Assembly: GCF_014201675.1 (NCBI RefSeq)
Contig: NZ_JACHEZ010000004.1
Span: 124,001 to 188,000, forward strand
DNA: 64,000 nt
Direction of reading: 5' to 3'
From: Oceanithermus desulfurans
GTDB lineage: Bacteria; Deinococcota; Deinococci; Deinococcales; Marinithermaceae
Shown here: positions 56,070-64,000 of the stretch, piece by piece
How positions within the stretch are numbered: position 1 is the stretch's first letter
Layout of the letters: the number at the start of each line of letters is the position of its first letter
The notes under the pieces: model-generated
Databases searched by the model: none
What the model was told of the DNA's origin: nothing
The model's input: only the letters and a program-made list of their open reading frames with translations
Position numbers and translations under genes: made by a program

Positions 56070-56912
56070 CTACGGATGCACGAAGACGGGCACCTGCGCG
56101 CGCTCGAGGACCTCGCGGGTGACCGAGCCCATGAAACGGCTCTGCCGGCTCTTGCCGATGAAGACGGCGTCGACGTCCTCCTCGGCCACGACCTGGCAGA
56201 TGGCCTCGACCGGCTTGGCCTCCTTCAATAGCGGCCGCGCCCCGTAGGGCGAGGCGAACTCGTGCAGCTGCTTGGCGAGCTGTTCGATCAGCGCCTGCCG
56301 CTCCTCGATGTAGCGGGGGTCGGGCATGTGGATGGGAATCGGCGGCTCGGCGATGGGCTCGACCGAGTGCATCAGGGTGATGCGCGCGCCCACGGCGTCG
56401 GCGATCTTCTTGGCGAACTCGAGCGCCCGCCGCGAGGGGTCGGCCAGCGCGGTGCTGACCAGGAAGTGCTTGAAGGGCCGGACCTCGATGCCCGCGCGGG
56501 TGGCCACCACCGGCTTGCCCGACACCTCGATGACGCGTTCGGTGATCGAGCCGAGGATGCGTTCGAGCAGGGTATCGGCGCCGTGGGTGCCCATGGCGAT
56601 CAGGTCCACGTCCTTTTCCTTGGCGTACTTGAGGATGACCCGCAGCGGATGCCCCACCTCGAGGTGGTGCTCGGCGTCGGGGTCGAGGGTCTGCAGGTGC
56701 TTGCGGGCCTCTTCCAGCGCCTCGTGCTGCGCCTGCTTCATCACCTCGCCCAGGCGCTCGGTCCAGTAGTCGCCGTAGATGGGCATCTGCGGCGTGGGTT
56801 CGAGGGTGTGGAGCAAAATCAGCTCCGCGCCGAGCGGCTCCTTAAGCTGGCGCACCACCTCGAGGGCCTTCATGGACGCTTCGGAAAAATCGGTGGGGTG
56901 CAGGATCTTCAC
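56070..56912 (-). CDS. Universal stress protein with two USP domains
   Basis: 280-aa cytosolic protein with tandem UspA domains (about 1-145 and 150-280). The first has the complete ATP-binding motif G-x2-G-x9-G-S/T (GTHGADTLLERILGS); the second is degenerate (GKSRQSRFMGS). Typically tied to stress survival and ATP sensing. Overlaps the RidA gene end by four bases, in a probable four-gene transcript PP2C-RidA-USP-MeaB. Confidence 0.92.
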   Translation of the reverse strand: MKILHPTDFSEASMKALEVVRQLKEPLGAELILLHTLEPTPQMPIYGDYWTERLGEVMKQAQHEALEEARKHLQTLDPDAEHHLEVGHPLRVILKYAKEKDVDLIAMGTHGADTLLERILGSITERVIEVSGKPVVATRAGIEVRPFKHFLVSTALADPSRRALEFAKKIADAVGARITLMHSVEPIAEPPIPIHMPDPRYIEERQALIEQLAKQLHEFASPYGARPLLKEAKPVEAICQVVAEEDVDAVFIGKSRQSRFMGSVTREVLERAQVPVFVHP

Positions 56913-57289
56913 TGTTCTCCTCCTTCGGCGATGCAGGCCACTTCGACCCGGACGTCGCGCGGCAGGCGGGCCACCTCGACGACGGCGCGCGCCGGATAGG
57001 GTTCGCGGAAGTGCCGGGCGTAGACCTCGTTGAAACGGGCGAAGTCGTTCATGTCGGCCAGAAAGGCGCTGACCTGGACGACGCGGTCCAGGCTGCTTCC
57101 GGCGGCCTCCAGCACCGCCGCCAGGTTGCGGAGCGCCTGTTCGGTCTGGGCCTCGATGCCGCCGTCCACCAGCTCGCCGGCGGGGGTCAGGGGGATCTGT
57201 CCGGAGACGAAGACCATGCCGCCCGACCTCACGGCCTGGCTGTACGGCCCGATGGCCGCGGGGGCCCGTTCGGTTTGTACGCGCTGCAT
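56909..57289 (-). CDS. ridA: RidA family reactive intermediate deaminase
   Basis: 126-aa member of the YjgF/YER057c/UK114 family. It hydrolyses toxic enamine/imine intermediates made by PLP enzymes. Typical blocks are APAAIGPYSQAVRSGGMVFVSGQ and the catalytic arginine in PARAVVEVARLPRDVRVEVAC (given here in parts). ATG at 57289 is chosen because AGGAGG is 6 nt upstream and overlaps the in-frame GTG at 57295. Coupled to the USP gene by a four-base overlap. Confidence 0.94.
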   Translation of the reverse strand: MQRVQTERAPAAIGPYSQAVRSGGMVFVSGQIPLTPAGELVDGGIEAQTEQALRNLAAVLEAAGSSLDRVVQVSAFLADMNDFARFNEVYARHFREPYPARAVVEVARLPRDVRVEVACIAEGGEQ

Positions 57290-57298
57290 AGGCACCTC

Positions 57299-58243
57299 CT
57301 ACCTGTTATTAAACAGCAGAACGAAGAGCAACAGCGCCACATAGACGATCAGGAAGATGAGGTCGCGCCACCGGTGCCAGAAGCTGCGCGGCCGGCCGGG
57401 CTCGATCACCTGGGTGTGTACGCTTTCGTCTTCCTGCCCCATGGCGAGCACGACGGGCTCGCCCCCTTCGAGCGGCAGCGCCCAGGGCGGCGGCGCGCGG
57501 TCTTCGGGGATGCGGTGCACGACGACGGCGACGACCGAGATGTTGTCGGGTCCGCCCCACTCGTTGGCCAGCTTGACCAGCCGCTCGGCGGCGGCGTCGG
57601 GGGGCATGGACTCGAGCACCTCCTGGAGCACCGCGTCCTCGAGCACGCCCGAGAGCCCGTCGCTGCAGATCAGGAAACGGTCGCCGGGCTGCACCTTGAG
57701 GCCGATCAGGTCCACCCGCGCCTCGGGAAACGATCCCAGCGCGTTGGTGATCACGTTGCGCCAGCGGTGGTTGCGCGCCTCGGTGGGGGTGAGCAGCCCC
57801 TGGCGCAGCCGCTCGGCCACCCAGGAGTGGTCCTGGGTCAGCTGGGTGAGCACCCCGTCGCGCAGCAGGTAGGCCCGCGAGTCCCCCACGTGGGCGATGA
57901 GGGCGTAGGGCAGGTCCAGCGCCAGCGCGGTGGCCGTGGTGCCCATGCCGCGCGACTCGGGGCGCTGGCCCGCCATGTAGATCGCGTCGTTGGCCTCCTC
58001 GAAGGCTTCGAGCAACAGGGTGGGGGAGGGGGTGTCCTCCTCGATGACCTCGAGGATGTTCTTGACCGCCAGCTTGGAGGCCAGCTCGCCCGTCCGGTGC
58101 CCGCCCATGCCGTCGGCCACGACGAAGACCCCTCCGCGATCGGTCAGCTTCTGGCCCACCGCATCCTGGTTGGTGGTGCGTTTTCGCCCCGGATGGGTCA
58201 GCGCGGAAGCCTCGACCGCGGGCGCTTCGGAGGGGCCGGACAT
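57299..58243 (-). CDS. PP2C-type serine/threonine phosphatase with C-terminal membrane anchor
   Basis: 314 aa. Metal-binding motifs of the PPM family: VFVVADGMGGHRTGE, IAHVGDSRAYLLR, FLICSDGLSG and GGPDNISVVAV. A hydrophobic helix near the C-terminus (LIFLIVYVALLLFVLLF) anchors it. Such phosphatases oppose Hanks-type Ser/Thr kinases; none is in this window. ATG at 58243 follows TATAAT by 6 nt (leaderless); the TTG used by a longer frame lies inside that promoter. First gene of the PP2C-RidA-USP-MeaB unit. Confidence 0.93.
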   Translation of the reverse strand: MSGPSEAPAVEASALTHPGRKRTTNQDAVGQKLTDRGGVFVVADGMGGHRTGELASKLAVKNILEVIEEDTPSPTLLLEAFEEANDAIYMAGQRPESRGMGTTATALALDLPYALIAHVGDSRAYLLRDGVLTQLTQDHSWVAERLRQGLLTPTEARNHRWRNVITNALGSFPEARVDLIGLKVQPGDRFLICSDGLSGVLEDAVLQEVLESMPPDAAAERLVKLANEWGGPDNISVVAVVVHRIPEDRAPPPWALPLEGGEPVVLAMGQEDESVHTQVIEPGRPRSFWHRWRDLIFLIVYVALLLFVLLFNNR

Positions 58244-58249
58244 AGCGAA

Positions 58250-58255
58250 ATTATA
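58250..58255 (-). promoter_or_regulatory. -10 hexamer TATAAT, leaderless PP2C gene
   Basis: Consensus TATAAT on the minus strand, exactly 6 nt before the ATG at 58243. Confidence 0.6.
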
Positions 58256-58351
58256 CGCCAACGAGGAGCGGCTACGTTTTCGATTTCAGCCGCGCTGCCT
58301 GGCCGGGGTTCAAAATGTTCTTCCATTACCTTATCGCGGCCTTCGAATTCG

Positions 58352-58357
58352 TATAAT
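58352..58357 (+). promoter_or_regulatory. -10 hexamer of the sugar uptake operon
   Basis: Consensus TATAAT, 33 nt before the binding-protein ATG. The spacer contains the 8-bp palindrome CGAATTCG (58344-58351), which might bind a repressor. No convincing -35. GGAGGTG precedes the ATG. Confidence 0.55.
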
Positions 58358-58389
58358 TGAGTTCGCAGTAACAATCACGGAGGTGGCGA

Positions 58390-59664
58390 ATGAAAACCCT
58401 GAGGTACGTTGCGGTTGCGTTGTTGGCGGTAGCGATTGGAAGCGCTACCAGCGCGCAGGGCGTCACCCTGCGCATCTCGTGCGGGGCCGTCGGTCAGGAG
58501 CTGGAGCTCTGCACCGAGGGCACCCAGGCCTGGGCCCAGAAGACCGGCAACAAGGTCGAGGTGGTTTCCACCCCCAACTCGACCACCGATCGCCTGGCCC
58601 TCTATCAGCAGCAGCTGGCCGCGGGGTCGTCCGACATCGACGTCTACCAGATCGACGTCATCTGGCCCGGCATCCTCTCCGACTTCTTCGTCGACCTCAA
58701 CGACTACGTCTCGCCCGATCTGGTGGCCAAGTTCTTCCCGCGCATCGTCGCGGCCAACACCGTGGACGGTCGGCTGGTGGCCCTGCCCTGGTTCACCGAC
58801 GCGGGGCTGCTCTACTACCGCACCGACCTGCTCGCGAAGTACGGCTACTCCGCGCCGCCCACCACCTGGGACGAGCTGGAGCAGATGGCCGCCAAGATCC
58901 AGGCCGGCGAGCGCAAAGCCGGTAACGGCAGCTTCTGGGGCTTCGTCTTCCAGGGTAAGGCCTACGAGGGGCTGACCTGCGACGCGCTCGAGTGGGTCTT
59001 CTCCTACGGCGGCGGCACCATCGTCGACAAGGACGGCAACATCACCATCAACAACCCGAACGCGATCAAGGCCATCGACACCGCGGCCCGCTGGGTGGGC
59101 AAGATCGCGCCTCCGGGCGTGACCAGCTACCAGGAAGAAGAGGCCCGCGGCGTCTGGCAGGCGGGCAACGCCGCCTTCATGCGCAACTGGCCCTACGCCT
59201 ACTCGCTGGGCAACAGCGCCGACAGCCCCATCAAGGGCAAGTTCGACGTCACCGTGCTGCCCAAGGGCGGTCCGAACGGCCAGCACGCGGCCACGCTGGG
59301 CGGCTGGCAGCTGGCCGTCTCGCGCTTCAGCAAGCACCCCAAGGAGGCCGTGGACCTGATCGTCTACCTGACCGGCTACGCCGAGCAGAAACGCCGCGCC
59401 ATCAAGGGCAGCTTCCTGCCCACCCGCCCCGCGCTTTACAAGGACGCCGACGTGCTTGCGGCCAACCCCTTCATGGGCAAGCTCTACGACGTCTTCGTGA
59501 ACGCGGTGCCGCGCCCCAGCGCTCAGACCAAGCAGAAGTACAACCAGGTCTCGAGCGCCTTCTGGACCGCGGTACACAACGTGCTCGTCGGGCAGACCGA
59601 CGCGACCACCTCGCTGAGGATGCTCGAACAGCAGCTCAAACGCATCAAAGGCAAGGGTTGGTAG
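58390..59664 (+). CDS. ABC sugar transporter, substrate-binding protein (alpha-glucoside type)
   Basis: 424-aa exported binding protein of the CUT1 (MalE-like) group. Signal peptide ends ATSAQG. Motifs: [55 protein letters not shown], and [20 protein letters not shown], all typical of sugar-binding proteins for trehalose, maltose or sucrose. The downstream permeases, PfkB kinase and GH31 alpha-glucosidase make an alpha-glucoside likely. The strong hairpin after it may raise its message above that of the permeases. Confidence 0.93.
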   Translation: MKTLRYVAVALLAVAIGSATSAQGVTLRISCGAVGQELELCTEGTQAWAQKTGNKVEVVSTPNSTTDRLALYQQQLAAGSSDIDVYQIDVIWPGILSDFFVDLNDYVSPDLVAKFFPRIVAANTVDGRLVALPWFTDAGLLYYRTDLLAKYGYSAPPTTWDELEQMAAKIQAGERKAGNGSFWGFVFQGKAYEGLTCDALEWVFSYGGGTIVDKDGNITINNPNAIKAIDTAARWVGKIAPPGVTSYQEEEARGVWQAGNAAFMRNWPYAYSLGNSADSPIKGKFDVTVLPKGGPNGQHAATLGGWQLAVSRFSKHPKEAVDLIVYLTGYAEQKRRAIKGSFLPTRPALYKDADVLAANPFMGKLYDVFVNAVPRPSAQTKQKYNQVSSAFWTAVHNVLVGQTDATTSLRMLEQQLKRIKGKGW

Positions 59665-59671
59665 ACCTCTC

Positions 59672-59706
59672 GGCCCCGCCGGCCGCGGCCGGCGGGGCCC
59701 CCTTTT
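59672..59706 (+). terminator. Intercistronic hairpin after the binding-protein gene
   Basis: Perfect palindrome with 13-bp arms (59672-59684 and 59687-59699) followed by CCCCCTTTT. A partial terminator or message stabiliser, common between the binding protein and permease genes in ABC operons. The permease ribosome-binding site overlaps its tail. Confidence 0.65.
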
Positions 59707-59716
59707 GGAGATCGTC

Positions 59717-60607
59717 GTGGCCCAGCACAGCCGACTCGCCGCCCGGCGCACCCGCACCGCCTGGTTCTTCCTGCTGCCCAGCCTGCTGGTGCTGCTCGTG
59801 GTGGCCGCCTACCCCCTGTGGCGGACGTTTCAACTGAGTTTCTATCAAGTCAGCATTCTCCAGTTTCCGCTGCAGCCCGAATGGGTGGGGCTCGAAAACT
59901 ACCGCTACCTGCTCGCCGACTCCTACTGGTGGATCAGCCTGAGGAACACCGCGGTCTTCACGGTGGTTTCCGTCGCCTTCGAGACCGTCCTGGGCCTGGG
60001 CATCGCCCTGGTCGTGAACGCCAACTTTACCGGGCGCGGCCTGATGCGCACGGCCATGCTGGTCCCCTGGGCGATCCCCACCGTGGTCAGCGCCCAGATG
60101 TGGCGCTGGATGTACAACGACGTCTACGGCGTCGTCAACGACCTGCTCATGCGCGCTCATCTGATCGCCCAGCCGCTGGCCTGGCTATCGGACCCGCAGC
60201 TGGCGCTCCCCGGCATCATCGCCGTGGACGTCTGGAAGACGACGCCGTTCATGGCCCTCCTGCTGCTCGCGGGGCTGCAGTCGATTCCCCGCGAGCTCTA
60301 CGAGGCCTCGACCGTCGACGGCGCCAGCCCCTGGCAGCAGTTCTGGCGCATCACCCTGCCGCTTCTCAAGCCGGCGCTTTTGGTGGCCCTCATCTTCCGC
60401 ACCCTCGACGCGCTGCGCGTCTTCGACGTGATCTACGTGATGACCGGTACCAACCCCACCACCATGAGCATGTCGGTCTACGCCCGCCAGCAGCTCGTCG
60501 ACTTCGGCGCCCTCGGTTACGGCTCGGCCGTATCCATGGGCATCTTCCTGATCATCGCCCTCTTCGCCGCAGCCTACCTGGTGAGCCTGCGGGTGGAGCT
60601 CGACTAG
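59717..60607 (+). CDS. ABC sugar transporter, permease (MalF type)
   Basis: 296 aa, six predicted helices. The EAA loop is [20 protein letters not shown], followed by PLLKPAL. GTG at 59717 is used because GGAG lies 6 nt upstream; the TTG at 59705 precedes that site. Pairs with the next permease to form the membrane channel. No ATPase gene is in the operon, so a shared MsiK-like ATPase elsewhere is likely. Confidence 0.92.
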   Translation: MAQHSRLAARRTRTAWFFLLPSLLVLLVVAAYPLWRTFQLSFYQVSILQFPLQPEWVGLENYRYLLADSYWWISLRNTAVFTVVSVAFETVLGLGIALVVNANFTGRGLMRTAMLVPWAIPTVVSAQMWRWMYNDVYGVVNDLLMRAHLIAQPLAWLSDPQLALPGIIAVDVWKTTPFMALLLLAGLQSIPRELYEASTVDGASPWQQFWRITLPLLKPALLVALIFRTLDALRVFDVIYVMTGTNPTTMSMSVYARQQLVDFGALGYGSAVSMGIFLIIALFAAAYLVSLRVELD

Positions 60608-60616
60608 GAGGTGACG

Positions 60617-61452
<836 letters not shown>

Positions 61453-61456
<4 letters not shown>

Positions 61457-62364
61457 TCGCGGTTCTGGGCGAAGCGCTGGTGGACCTACTGCCGGCGGGG
61501 CGGCCGGGGCTGTGGCGGGCCCAGGCCGGCGGTTCCCCGGCCAACGTGGCCTTGGGTCTGGGGCGGTTGGGCGTTCCGGCCCGCTTTTACGGCGGCCTCT
61601 CCCGCGACGGCTGGGGCCGCTGGATCCGTGACCGGCTGCGCGCGGCCGGGGTGGAGGCGGCCGGCCCCTTCAGCGAAGACCCCACGCCGCTGGCCCGCGT
61701 GGAGGCGGGGGCGGAGGACGAGGCGCGCTACCGCTTCTACCTGCGGGGTACGGCCTTCGAGGCCGTGGACTGGCCGCAGCCCGAAGAGGGCGTGCGGGCG
61801 GTGCACACCGGGTCGCTGGCGGCGGCCCTGGCGCCGGCGGCGGACGAGGTGTGGGGGTGGCTCGAGCGCCTGGAGGGCGCCTTCGTGAGCTTCGACCCCA
61901 ACGTGCGCCCCGGCCTGACGCCGGCGTCGTTCCGCGGGGTCTTCTGGGAGCGGCTGGACCGCTTCGACCTGGTCAAGCTGAGCGTCGCCGACCTGGACTG
62001 GCTGGCGGCGGGCGGGGACCGGGACGCCGCCTTGGCGCGGCTGCGTGCGGCGGTGCCCTGGGTGGTGCTCACCCTGGGCGCCGGCGGTGCGGCGGGGTTT
62101 TACGAAACCCACGAGGTGCACGTGCCGCCCCCGCGGGTGCGGGTGGTCGACACGGTCGGCGCCGGCGACGCCTTCACCGCGGGCCTCCTCGCCTGGGCGG
62201 AGGCCGCCGGGGTCGTGGACGGTGCGGCGCCGGACCGGGAGGGGCTCGCCGCGGCGCTGGTCTTCGCCTGCCGGGTGGCGGGGCTGACGCTCGAGCGCCC
62301 CGGGGCCGACCCGCCGACGCGGAGGGAGCTGGACGAAAGAGGGGGCGAGGTATGCGAAGCGTAA
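61453..62364 (+). CDS. PfkB family carbohydrate kinase
   Basis: 303-aa ribokinase-fold kinase. The N-terminal sugar site is [17 protein letters not shown], and the anion-hole/catalytic motif [16 protein letters not shown] is near residue 234. Together with an alpha-glucosidase and alpha-glucoside-type permease it fits a fructokinase acting on fructose released from sucrose-like sugars, though 2-keto-3-deoxygluconate or another sugar is possible. ATGA overlap with the permease; overlaps the next gene by 13 bases. Confidence 0.88.
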
Positions 62365-64000
62365 ACTTCGACGGCTACCGGTTGGAAGACGGCGTGCTCT
62401 GGTTGCAGGGGGCTCAGTCGCAGGCGCGGCTCGAGGCCTACGCGGGGGGGTACTGGCGGATGCTGGTCTGGCACCGCGCGCGCGACGCGCAGAAGGGCAG
62501 CTGGGTCGTCCGGCGGCCCGACGCCCTGCCCATCGAGGCCGAGCCCACACCCGCGGGTCTGAGGCTGCGCGCCGGCGACGCCGAGCTGCGGCTCACCCTC
62601 GCCCCCTTCGCGCTGGTCTGGGCGGGGCTCGAGTTCGCGGACCTGCAGGTCGGCGAGCTGCCCACCTGGACCACCGACGCCGCCGCCGTGGCCGAGGCGG
62701 TGGCGGGCGTGGGCGCGGTGCGCGAGGTCGAAGACGGCCACGCCCTGGGCGGGGGCTACGCGCTGCACCTGCACGAGCGCGAAGGACGGCGCTACTTCGG
62801 CCTGGGCGAGCGTACCGGCTTCCTCGACAAGAAGGGGCGGCGCTGGCTCAACTGGACCGCCGACGCCTTCGAGCAGCAACCCAAGGACGACCCCCTCTAC
62901 CAGGCCCACCCCTTCGTGATCGCCTTCGACGGCGGCCGCACCCGCGGGGTCTACCTCGACGAGAGCTGGAAGAGCCTCTTCGACCTGGCCGCGCGCGAGC
63001 CCGGCCGCAGCCGCATCGCCGTGGAGGGGCCCACCTTCGACCTCTGGCTGGTGCCGGGTCCCGAGCCGGCGGCGGTGCTCGAGCGCTTCACCGCGCTGGT
63101 GGGCCGGCCCTGGCTGCCGCCCCTGTGGGCGCTCGGCTACCACCAGTGCCGCTGGAGCTACCCCGACGAGGCCGCGGTGCGCGAGGTGCTGGCGGGTTTC
63201 CGCGAGCACGAGCTGCCGCTCAGCGCCCTCTGGCTCGACATCGACTACATGGACGGCTACAAGGTCTTCACCTTCTCGCCCCACCGCTTCCCCGATCCCC
63301 CGCGGCTGGTGCGCGAGCTGGCCGAGGCGGGCGTGCGGGTCGTGACCATCGTCGATCCGGGCGTCAAGAAGGAGGCGGGCTACCCCGTCTACGAAAGCGG
63401 GCGCAAGATCGACGCCTTCGTGAAGAACCGCCGCGAGGAGGAGCTGGTGGGCGAGGTCTGGCCCAAGCCGGCGGTCTGGCCCGACTTCTCCCGGCCCGAG
63501 GTGCGGCGCTGGTGGGGCGAGCAGCACCGGCCGCTCGTCGAGGCCGGCGTGGCCGGCATCTGGAACGACATGAACGAGCCGGCTGCCTTCGCGGTCGAGG
63601 GCGACGAGGTCTTCGGCATCGGCAAGACGCTGCCCTCCGACGCCCGCCACGGGGAGCGGCTGCACGCCGAGGTGCACAACCTCTACGGCCTGCTGATGAG
63701 CCGGGCCACCCACGAGGGGCTGGTCCACCTGCGCGAGGGGCGGCGCCCCTTCGTGCTCACCCGTTCGGGTTTCTCGGGCATCCAGCGCTACGCCTGGGTC
63801 TGGACCGGCGACAACGGCAGCTACTGGGAGCACATGGCCATGAGCGTGCCCATGCTGCTCAACCTGGGGCTTTCGGGCGTCGCCTTCTGCGGGGCCGACA
63901 TCGGCGGTTTCCGCTACGACGCCGACGGCGAGCTGCTGGCGCGCTGGACCTGGCTGGGGGCCTTCTACCCCTTCATGCGCAATCATTCGGCCAAGACGAG
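62352..64000 (+). CDS. GH31 alpha-glucosidase, 3' end outside the window
   Basis: About 550 residues are present. The N-terminal beta-sandwich is followed by the (beta/alpha)8 barrel: YHQCRWSYPDEAAV, LWLDIDYMDGYKVFTF, and the nucleophile Asp in GIWNDMNEPAAF. FCGADIGGF and RNHSA are later family blocks. Releases glucose from the non-reducing end of alpha-glucosides. No signal peptide, so it acts in the cytosol on imported sugar. Cut off by the right end of the window; the missing part should hold the acid/base region's end and C-terminal sandwich. Confidence 0.95.
   Translation, partial: MRSVNFDGYRLEDGVLWLQGAQSQARLEAYAGGYWRMLVWHRARDAQKGSWVVRRPDALPIEAEPTPAGLRLRAGDAELRLTLAPFALVWAGLEFADLQVGELPTWTTDAAAVAEAVAGVGAVREVEDGHALGGGYALHLHEREGRRYFGLGERTGFLDKKGRRWLNWTADAFEQQPKDDPLYQAHPFVIAFDGGRTRGVYLDESWKSLFDLAAREPGRSRIAVEGPTFDLWLVPGPEPAAVLERFTALVGRPWLPPLWALGYHQCRWSYPDEAAVREVLAGFREHELPLSALWLDIDYMDGYKVFTFSPHRFPDPPRLVRELAEAGVRVVTIVDPGVKKEAGYPVYESGRKIDAFVKNRREEELVGEVWPKPAVWPDFSRPEVRRWWGEQHRPLVEAGVAGIWNDMNEPAAFAVEGDEVFGIGKTLPSDARHGERLHAEVHNLYGLLMSRATHEGLVHLREGRRPFVLTRSGFSGIQRYAWVWTGDNGSYWEHMAMSVPMLLNLGLSGVAFCGADIGGFRYDADGELLARWTWLGAFYPFMRNHSAKT

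Overview
The window is GC-rich, densely coded bacterial chromosome. It most resembles the family Thermaceae (phylum Deinococcota), close to the marine genera Oceanithermus and Marinithermus; this is inferred from gene content and was not tested by a search. The pointers are a caa3-type oxidase with subunits I and III in one polypeptide, a CtaA-CtaB (heme A synthase / heme O synthase) fusion, a Thermus-like seven-iron ferredoxin, and many genes whose start codon lies 5-7 nt after a TANNNT -10 hexamer, the arrangement of leaderless transcripts known in Deinococcus-Thermus.

Layout. 1-7.7 kb: pyrimidine nucleoside phosphorylase (cut by the left edge), an M23 peptidase, a bactofilin, accD-accA, a PEGA-repeat protein, a nucleotidyltransferase with a membrane/CBS partner, and ferredoxin. 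7.7-13.6 kb (minus strand): an exported DUF1501/DUF1800 pair, VanZ-like protein, methylmalonyl-CoA epimerase, small proteins, a DinB-like protein, an exported glycosidase-like protein and a cold-shock protein. 13.8-16.6 kb: leuS behind what looks like a complete leader-peptide attenuator. 16.6-21.2 kb: an accessory stretch of exported proteins, with two tandem serine-hydrolase paralogues on the plus strand and a three-gene minus-strand operon (secreted protein, frameshifted trypsin-like protease, lipoprotein). 21.5-24.3 kb: a mercury-resistance-type cluster (merR, merA with an HMA domain, a CcdA-like membrane protein) with a clear MerR operator. 24.3-27.3 kb: a large exported metallopeptidase/propeller/barrel protein. 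27.3-31.1 kb: a ferric iron ABC importer.

31.3-43 kb: GlcD-type oxidase, DUF72, a NUDIX / amino-acid permease / Nramp-related cluster, a stand-alone LigD polymerase domain, a GAF-GGDEF protein, SDR, a lipoprotein, aldo/keto reductase and an ICMT-like methyltransferase. 43-51.1 kb: the caa3 oxidase cluster with two consecutive subunit II-cytochrome c genes, one with an altered CuA motif, then pckA. 51.2-58.2 kb: DedA, a cation exchanger, tRNA-Lys with a near-ideal promoter and terminator, a second NUDIX, nicotinate phosphoribosyltransferase, MeaB, a universal stress protein, RidA and a PP2C phosphatase. 58.3-64 kb: an alpha-glucoside-type ABC uptake operon with a PfkB kinase and a GH31 glucosidase cut by the right edge.

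The most distinctive signals are the leuS attenuator, the leaderless -10/start pairs, the exported-protein island with its broken protease, the second subunit II, and a 15-bp imperfect palindrome shared upstream of ctaA/B, subunit II and pckA. No CRISPR array, rRNA, prophage or intact insertion sequence was seen.
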